Assembly: GCA_964235765.1 (NCBI GenBank)
Contig: CAXSDH010000045.1
Span: 1 to 29,651 of the forward strand
Origin: JAVVHH01 sp964235765
Lineage (GTDB): Bacteria > Pseudomonadota > Alphaproteobacteria > Acetobacterales > Acetobacteraceae
Length of the DNA: 29,651 bases
Reading direction: 5' to 3'
Under the pieces are notes generated by a model. The model was not told the origin of the DNA, searched no databases, and saw only the letters and a program-made list of their open reading frames with translations. The number at the start of each line of letters is the position of its first letter. Position 1 is the first letter of the stretch. The position numbers and the translations under genes were made by a program. This document shows positions 24,772 through 29,651 of this stretch, piece by piece.

Positions 24772-24905
24772 GCCGCCATCCGGGGGTCGAGCGCCGCCAG
24801 GCGGCGCCGCGCCTGGCGCAGCCGCACCCAGGCCGAGACGGCGAACGCCGCCGGCACGGCGGCGCCCAGCGTATAGGCGGCAACGACGAAGGGCAGGTGC
24901 GTCAT
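24768..24905 (-). CDS. ccmD: Haem exporter accessory protein CcmD
   Basis: This 45-residue single-helix membrane protein (THLPFVVAAYTLGAAVPAAF) is followed by a basic cytoplasmic tail (RLRQARRRLAALDPRMAA). The position between ccmC and ccmE, the size and the tail match CcmD, which helps release holo-CcmE from the CcmABC complex. ATG 24903-24905 overlaps the ccmC stop, and its own stop overlaps ccmE. Confidence 0.92.
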   Translation of the reverse strand: MTHLPFVVAAYTLGAAVPAAFAVSAWVRLRQARRRLAALDPRMAA

Positions 24906-25663
24906 GCCCGCTCGGCCCGCGCAATCAACAGGCCGCGCACCCGGCGCTCCATCACCGCCGACCGGGTGCGAGCGACCACGATGGCGGCGAAGGCCAAAGT
25001 GAAGCCGAGCGCGCAGGCCAGCAAAGGCCACAGCATGCCGATATGCAGGCCGGGCGCGCCGGTGAGCGTGATGGTGCTGCCCTGGTGCAGGGTGTTCCAC
25101 CAATCGACGCTGAACTTGATCACCGGCAGGTTCACCGCGCCGACCAGGGCCAGGATGGCTCCGGCGCGGGCGCCCCGGACCGGGTCGTCGAAGGCCCGGA
25201 CCAGTGCGATATGGCCGAGATAGAGGAAGAACAGCACCAACACGCTGGTCAGCCGCGCGTCCCAAACCCACCAGGCGCCCCACATCGGCTTGCCCCACAG
25301 GCTGCCGGTGACGAGGCACAGCGCGGTGAACCCGGCGCCCACCGGGCCGATCTCAGCCGCCGCGAGGTCGGCCAGCGGGTGCCGCCACACCAGGGAGGCG
25401 AGCGAGCACAGCGCCAGCGCGGCATATCCGGCGGAGGCCAGCCATGCCGCGGGCACATGCACATACATGATGCGCACGCTGTCGCCCTGCTGCCAGTCGG
25501 CCGGCGACATCAGCAGGCCCCAGAGCAGCCCGGCGACGGTCACCACGAGGGCGGGCCAGCCGAGCCAGGGCTGCACGCGGGCGGCCACGCGCAGGAATCG
25601 CCCGGGGTTGGCGAACCAGTGCAGGGAGCGCGAGGGCCGCGCGGGCAGTGCTGTGGCGTCCAC
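24902..25663 (-). CDS. ccmC: Haem handling protein CcmC
   Basis: This 253-residue protein has six membrane helices. The WWD haem-presentation motif is in WGAWWVWDARLTSVLVLFF, and conserved periplasmic His residues occur in SVRIMYVHVPAAW and FSVDWWNTLHQGSTITL. CcmC loads haem onto CcmE. The start is GTG 25661-25663 (MDATALPARPSRSLHWFA). The frame is open further upstream but reads poorly there and overlaps the divergent EVE gene. It is the first gene of the operon. ccmA and ccmB, which encode the ABC part, are not next to it and must lie elsewhere. Confidence 0.95.
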   Translation of the reverse strand: MDATALPARPSRSLHWFANPGRFLRVAARVQPWLGWPALVVTVAGLLWGLLMSPADWQQGDSVRIMYVHVPAAWLASAGYAALALCSLASLVWRHPLADLAAAEIGPVGAGFTALCLVTGSLWGKPMWGAWWVWDARLTSVLVLFFLYLGHIALVRAFDDPVRGARAGAILALVGAVNLPVIKFSVDWWNTLHQGSTITLTGAPGLHIGMLWPLLACALGFTLAFAAIVVARTRSAVMERRVRGLLIARAERA

Positions 25664-25763
25664 CCGGCAAAGATAGCACGGCTGCGACCACTTTGAAGCC
25701 ACCGCGCGCTGCCTTACGGTGCTGCGTGAACGATTGGGCTGCGCAAGCGATTGGAACCCTGGC

Positions 25764-26177
25764 ATGCAGTACTGGCTGGTAAAGACCGAACCGGACGCCT
25801 TCGGCTGGGACCAGCAGGTGGCGCACGGCGTCGAACCCTGGACCGGGGTGCGCAGCCACCAGGCCCGCAACAACCTTGCCGCGATGCAGAAGGGCGACCG
25901 AGCCTTCTTCTACCATTCCAACATCGGCAAGGAGATCGTCGGCATCGTGGAAGTGGCGCGCACGGCGTACCCGGACCCCTCGGCCGAGGCGGGCAACTGG
26001 GTGTGCGTTGACATGAAGACGGTTGCGCCCCTGCCCCGCCCGGTGACCCTGGCGGAAGCCAAGGCCGACCCGGCCCTGGCCGACATGGCGCTGGTCCGCT
26101 CCTCCCGGCTGTCGGTGGGGCCGGTGACCGCGGCGGAGTGGAAGCACGTCCTGAAGCTCGGCCAATGGCGGGGCTGA
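25764..26177 (+). CDS. EVE domain-containing protein
   Basis: This 137-residue single-domain protein of the PUA-like EVE fold starts with the diagnostic MQYWLVKTEPDAFGWDQ. WTGVRSHQARNNLAAMQKGD, AFFYHSNIGKEIVGIVEVA and the C-terminal LVRSSRLSVGPVTAAEWKHV follow. The aromatic cage of EVE domains is thought to read modified bases in DNA or RNA. Stand-alone EVE proteins of this length are widespread in proteobacteria without a settled function. ATG 25764 is favoured over GTG/ATG candidates upstream because family members begin here. The gene is divergent from ccmC (100 bases) and is followed by acs. Confidence 0.92.
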   Translation: MQYWLVKTEPDAFGWDQQVAHGVEPWTGVRSHQARNNLAAMQKGDRAFFYHSNIGKEIVGIVEVARTAYPDPSAEAGNWVCVDMKTVAPLPRPVTLAEAKADPALADMALVRSSRLSVGPVTAAEWKHVLKLGQWRG

Positions 26178-26276
26178 CTCGCGCGCGCTGTTCGGCATCG
26201 AGCACCGGGTAATGCTGGTGCCGGTGAAGGCCGGGTTGTAGGATCGGGGCAACGAAGAAGCCTCAGGGGAACGTCC

Positions 26277-28208
26277 TTGTCCGACCAAGTCTATCCCGTG
26301 CTGCCGCAAGTGGCGGCGAACACCCACCTGACCGCGGCGCAACACCAGGCCTGGACCGCGCGCGCCAAGGGCGACCCCGACGGTTTTTGGGCCGACCAGG
26401 CCAAACGCGTCAGTTGGATGCGGGCGCCGACGCGGGTCCGCGACGCGAGCTTCGCCGGCGACGTGCGGATCCGCTGGTATGAGGACGGCACCCTGAACGC
26501 GTCCGCGACCTGCCTCGATCGACACTTGGCCGAACGGCCGAACCAGGTCGCTATCATCTGGGAGGGCGACGACCCCGGCAGCCAGAAGTCCGTCACGTAC
26601 AAGGAACTGCACGAGCAGGTCTGCCGGCTGGCCAACGCCATGCGCGGCCTGGGCGTCAAGCGGGGCGACCGGGTGACCATCTACCTGCCGATGGTGATCG
26701 AAGCCGCGGTGGCTATGCTCGCCTGTGCCCGGCTGGGGGCGATCCACGCCATCGTATTCGGCGGGTTCTCGCCGGATAGCCTGGCCAACCGCATCCAGGA
26801 CTGCGGCAGCACGCTGCTGATCACCGCCGACGAGGGCCGGCGAGGCGGGCGGCGGGTGGCGCTGAAGGCGAACGCGGATTTGGCGCTGGCCCAATGTCCG
26901 ACCGTCCGGCACGTCATCGTGGTTCCGGTGACGGGCGGCGACGTGCCGATGCAGCCGGGGCGGGACCTCGCATACGAGGCATTGCTGGCCGGCGCCAGCC
27001 CGGATTGCGCGCCCGAGGAAATGGGCGCGGAGGACCCGCTGTTCATCCTGTACACCTCCGGCAGCACCGGCAAGCCGAAAGGCGTGGTGCACACCACCGG
27101 CGGCTACATGGTCTGGGCTGCGATGACCCATCAACTGGTGTTCGACTATCAGCCTGGCGAAGTATATTGGTGCACGGCCGACGTGGGCTGGGTGACCGGA
27201 CACACATACATCGTTTACGGGCCGCTGGCCAACGGCGCGACAACCCTGATGTTCGAGGGCATCCCCAACTACCCCGACAACTCACGGTTCTGGCAGGTGG
27301 TGGACAAGCACCGGGTCAACATCTTCTACACCGCGCCGACCGCGATCCGCGCCCTGATGCGGGAGGGCGAAGGCCCGGTGCGCGCCACCTCCCGCGCCAG
27401 CTTGCGCATCCTCGGCAGCGTCGGCGAGCCGATCAACCCGGAGGCCTGGAGCTGGTATCACCGTGTGGTGGGCGATGGGCGCTGCCCGATCGTGGACACC
27501 TGGTGGCAGACGGAGACGGGCGGCATCCTGATCTCGGCCCTGCCCGGCGCGGTGCCGCTCAAGCCCGGCTCGGCCACCCTGCCGCTGCCGGGCATCCTGC
27601 CGGTGCTGGTGGACGGCGAAGGCAAGTTGCTGGAGGGCGCCACCGAGGGCAATTTGTGCATCGCGGAGAGCTGGCCCGGCATGATGCGGACGCTCTACAA
27701 CGACCATGCCCGGTTCGTTCAAACCTACTTTTCCACTTTCCCCGGCCTGTACTTCACCGGGGACGGGGCGCGGCGCGATGCCGACGGGTTCTGGTGGATC
27801 ACCGGCCGGGTGGACGACGTGATCAACGTGAGCGGCCACCGGATGGGCACCGCGGAAGTGGAAAGCGCGCTGGTGTCGCACCCGAAGGTGGCCGAGGCCG
27901 CGGTGGTCGGCTACCCGCACGAGATCAAGGGCCAGGGCATCTATGCCTATGTCACCTTGATCAGCGGCGAGGAGCCGAGCGAGGCCTTGCGCAAGGAGCT
28001 GGTGGCCTGGGTGCGGCGGGAGATCGGTCCGATCGCCTCGCCGGACGCGATCCAGTGGGCGCCCAGCCTGCCGAAAACCCGGTCCGGCAAGATCATGCGC
28101 CGTATCCTGCGCAAGATCGCCGCCAACGAGACGGACGGCCTGGGCGACACGAGCACCCTGGCCGATCCGGGTGTCGTCACGGACCTTGTCGGGAACCGGG
28201 TCGGGTGA
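26277..28208 (+). CDS. acs: Acetyl-CoA synthetase (acetate--CoA ligase)
   Basis: This enzyme converts acetate, ATP and CoA to acetyl-CoA via acetyl-AMP. The 643-residue length is standard. Adenylate-forming motifs in order: LFILYTSGSTGKPKGVVHTT (phosphate loop), ADVGWVTGHTYIVYGPL, DTWWQTETGGI, YFTGDGARRD, GRVDDVINVSGHRMGTAEVE (hinge) and LPKTRSGKIMRRILRK. The last carries the catalytic Lys that is commonly controlled by acetylation. The start is TTG 26277, preceded by AGGGGAACG. No ATG upstream is in frame, and MSDQVYPVLP is a usual Acs beginning. A rare start codon may hold expression down. It is followed 33 bases later by the glycine-zipper protein. Confidence 0.97.
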   Translation: MSDQVYPVLPQVAANTHLTAAQHQAWTARAKGDPDGFWADQAKRVSWMRAPTRVRDASFAGDVRIRWYEDGTLNASATCLDRHLAERPNQVAIIWEGDDPGSQKSVTYKELHEQVCRLANAMRGLGVKRGDRVTIYLPMVIEAAVAMLACARLGAIHAIVFGGFSPDSLANRIQDCGSTLLITADEGRRGGRRVALKANADLALAQCPTVRHVIVVPVTGGDVPMQPGRDLAYEALLAGASPDCAPEEMGAEDPLFILYTSGSTGKPKGVVHTTGGYMVWAAMTHQLVFDYQPGEVYWCTADVGWVTGHTYIVYGPLANGATTLMFEGIPNYPDNSRFWQVVDKHRVNIFYTAPTAIRALMREGEGPVRATSRASLRILGSVGEPINPEAWSWYHRVVGDGRCPIVDTWWQTETGGILISALPGAVPLKPGSATLPLPGILPVLVDGEGKLLEGATEGNLCIAESWPGMMRTLYNDHARFVQTYFSTFPGLYFTGDGARRDADGFWWITGRVDDVINVSGHRMGTAEVESALVSHPKVAEAAVVGYPHEIKGQGIYAYVTLISGEEPSEALRKELVAWVRREIGPIASPDAIQWAPSLPKTRSGKIMRRILRKIAANETDGLGDTSTLADPGVVTDLVGNRVG

Positions 28209-28241
28209 TTCTGGCTTAGGGATGTATCAGGAGGACACATT

Positions 28242-28736
28242 ATGACCGCACCGAAGCTGCTTGTTGCTGCGTGCCTGGCGATCGCCCTTTCCGGCGCGGC
28301 CGAGGCGCAGGGATACAAAACACCTGACCAGGGGTATGCGCCCGGTCCCAACCAGGGCCAGGGCTATAACCAGGGTCCGGATCAGGGCCAAGGTTTCGGT
28401 GGGGGCCAGAACTATCCGGGTCGGGGCAACTACCAGCAGCAACAGCAGCAGCCGGCTCAAGGCTTCAGCTTCCAGGGCGACCAGATCCCGCCCTCGCACG
28501 ACCAGCGGCAATATGGCCGGTATGATCAGCGCTACTCGCAGACGTACCAGCAGCAGCGGGCCGAGCCGCAGCGGCCGGGCGGCGGCTGCCTTCGGTATGG
28601 CGCCGTGGGCGCAGCCGGGGGCGCCCTGGCAGGGCATGGCGTATTGGGCGCGGTGGCTGGCTGCGTGGCCGGCCGCGTCGTCCGCAACCGCGACCGCGCA
28701 CGCATCGAGCAAGAGGAACGGTCCGCGCCGCAATAG
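28242..28736 (+). CDS. Exported Gln/Gly-rich glycine-zipper protein
   Basis: This 164-residue protein has a signal peptide (MTAPKLLVAACLAIALSGAA ending EAQ). A low-complexity region rich in Gln, Gly, Tyr and Pro holds short imperfect repeats: NQGQGYNQGPDQGQG, then a run of six Gln. The C-terminus has a glycine-zipper hydrophobic segment (YGAVGAAGGALAGHGVLGAV, then AGCVAGRVV) and a charged tail (RNRDRARIEQEERSAPQ). Glycine-zipper 2TM proteins of this kind sit in or at the outer membrane. Two Cys (in GGGCLRYG and AGCVAG) flank the zipper. ATG 28242 has AGGAGG seven bases upstream. It may be co-transcribed with acs. The function is unknown. Confidence 0.75.
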   Translation: MTAPKLLVAACLAIALSGAAEAQGYKTPDQGYAPGPNQGQGYNQGPDQGQGFGGGQNYPGRGNYQQQQQQPAQGFSFQGDQIPPSHDQRQYGRYDQRYSQTYQQQRAEPQRPGGGCLRYGAVGAAGGALAGHGVLGAVAGCVAGRVVRNRDRARIEQEERSAPQ

Positions 28737-28751
28737 GACATCCCGAGGGTT

Positions 28752-28769
28752 CGCACGCAGGGCGGTGCG
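28752..28769. terminator. Weak hairpin between convergent genes
   Basis: CGCAC (28752-28756) and GTGCG (28765-28769) with an 8-base loop lie in the 51-base gap between the glycine-zipper gene and argG, which converge. The stem is short and there is no T-run, so only its position supports a termination role. Confidence 0.25.
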
Positions 28770-28787
28770 GAGGCCTCGCAGAGTAGG

Positions 28788-29651
28788 CTACAGGGCGCCG
28801 CCCTTGCGTCCGGCCATCGCGCCGAGCCGCAGCCGAAGCGCGTTCAGCTTGATGAAGCCCTGGGCGTCGAACTGGTCGTAGGCGCCCTGATCATCCTCGA
28901 ACGTGACCATCTTCATCGAATACAGGCTGTTCGGGCTCTCCCGCCCGATGCAGCTAACGTTCCCCTTGTAAAGTTTGAGGCGCACCCGGCCCCGCACGCT
29001 GCGCTGGCTCTCGTCGATGGCGGCCTGCAGCATGCGGCGTTCCGGGCTGAACCAGAACCCGTTGTAGATCAGCTCCGCATAGCGCGGCATCAGGCTGTCC
29101 TTGAGGTGGGCGGCCTCGCGGTCGAGCGTGATGGACTCGATGGCCCGGTGCGCGGCGAGCAGGATGGCGCCGCCCGGCGTTTCGTAGATGCCGCGCGATT
29201 TCATGCCGACGAAGCGGTTCTCCACCAGGTCGAGCCGGCCGATGCCGTTGGCCCGGCCCAGCTCGTTCAACCGCGTGAGCAGGGTTGCCGGGGACATCGC
29301 CTGGCCGTCGATGGCGGTCGGGTCGCCCTGTTCGAAATCGACGGTGATGACGGTGGCGCGGTCTGGCGCGTCCTCCGGGCGGATGGTGCGCTGATAGACC
29401 ATCTCGGGCGCTTCCTCGGCCGGGTCTTCGAGCACCTTGCCTTCCGAAGAGGAGTGCAACAGGTTGGCATCGACGCTGAACGGCGCGTCGCCCCGCTTGT
29501 CTCGGGCGATGGGGATCTGGTTCTGCTCGGCGAACTCCAGCAGGCGGGTGCGGCTGGTCAGGTCCCATTCGCGCCAGGGGGCGATGACCTTCACGTCGGG
29601 CTTGAGCGCGTAGTAGGCGATCTCGAACCGCACCTGGTCGTTGCCCTTGCC
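28788..29651 (-). CDS. argG: Argininosuccinate synthase, C-terminal part (cut by window edge)
   Basis: The frame runs in from the window end (GKGNDQVRFEIAYYALKPDV) for 287 codons to TAG at 28788-28790. The N-terminal ATP-pyrophosphatase part with its SGGLDTS loop lies beyond the edge. Visible family marks are PFSVDANLLHSSSEGKVLED, NGIGRLDLVENRFVGMKSRG and IYETPGGAILLAAHRAIES. The C-terminal oligomerisation segment includes VRLKLYKGNVSCIGRESPNS. The enzyme joins citrulline and aspartate using ATP in arginine synthesis. GTG 29633 is not the true start, as conserved sequence continues in front of it. Confidence 0.96.
   Translation of the reverse strand, partial: GKGNDQVRFEIAYYALKPDVKVIAPWREWDLTSRTRLLEFAEQNQIPIARDKRGDAPFSVDANLLHSSSEGKVLEDPAEEAPEMVYQRTIRPEDAPDRATVITVDFEQGDPTAIDGQAMSPATLLTRLNELGRANGIGRLDLVENRFVGMKSRGIYETPGGAILLAAHRAIESITLDREAAHLKDSLMPRYAELIYNGFWFSPERRMLQAAIDESQRSVRGRVRLKLYKGNVSCIGRESPNSLYSMKMVTFEDDQGAYDQFDAQGFIKLNALRLRLGAMAGRKGGAL

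Noticed and set aside
22399..24876. 825-codon plus-strand open frame opposite ccmF and ccmE
   Set aside because: Gln/Gly/Arg-rich antisense shadow; the minus-strand ccm genes show all family motifs.
26178..26276. Short open stretch reading ALFGIEHRVMLVPVKAGL between the EVE gene and acs
   Set aside because: It resembles a protein tail, but there is no start, no upstream body in frame and no recognised family. It could be a remnant, but there is too little to call a pseudogene.

Overview
This is high-GC DNA with densely packed genes in short operons. The gene content points to an alphaproteobacterium, most likely of the Acetobacteraceae/Rhodospirillales. The pointers are two hopanoid-associated genes (hpnK, hpnN), a System I cytochrome c maturation operon (ccmCDEFGHI), a LivM-LivG fusion in a branched-chain amino acid type ABC operon, a zinc-ribbon/class III cyclase/AAA/TPR regulator, and TspO. 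The taxon is an inference; no rRNA or tRNA gene was seen. A run of exactly 100 N (8540-8639) shows that this is a draft scaffold.

Layout. (1) 1-3654, plus strand: tail of a membrane glutamine-amidotransferase-like protein, tspO, an exported ankyrin-like protein and an SbmA/BacA-type ABC exporter. (2) 3660-8522: arfB (minus), an unrecognised HExxE-motif protein (plus), the large cyclase/AAA/TPR regulator (minus), and a divergent small cupin (plus). (3) Assembly gap, then ahcY with a dyad-rich AT-rich promoter, a palindromic repeat and hpnK (plus). These converge on hpnN and a possible 38-residue membrane peptide (minus). (4) 13740-20170: a ThDP-dependent enzyme (minus) divergent from a four-gene Liv-type uptake operon (plus). 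(5) A small exported Arg-rich protein (plus) converges through a strong hairpin with ccmI-H-G-F-E-D-C (minus). (6) 25764-29651: an EVE-domain protein, acetyl-CoA synthetase and a glycine-zipper exported protein (plus), then the C-terminal two thirds of argG (minus), cut by the window edge.

The genes are mostly housekeeping: the SAH branch of the methyl cycle, acetate activation, arginine synthesis, cytochrome c assembly, hopanoid trafficking and ribosome rescue. I did not find a clearly new multi-gene system. The points most worth checking are small-scale. Three genes (tspO, the SbmA-like exporter and hpnK) have no in-frame ATG/GTG/TTG where their conserved N-termini begin. The ahcY promoter carries two related dyads and a hairpin over its ribosome binding site. 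A 20-bp tandem duplication lies at the ccmF start. A possible 38-codon membrane gene follows hpnN. The protein at 4146-4919 has an unassigned metalloprotease-like motif.
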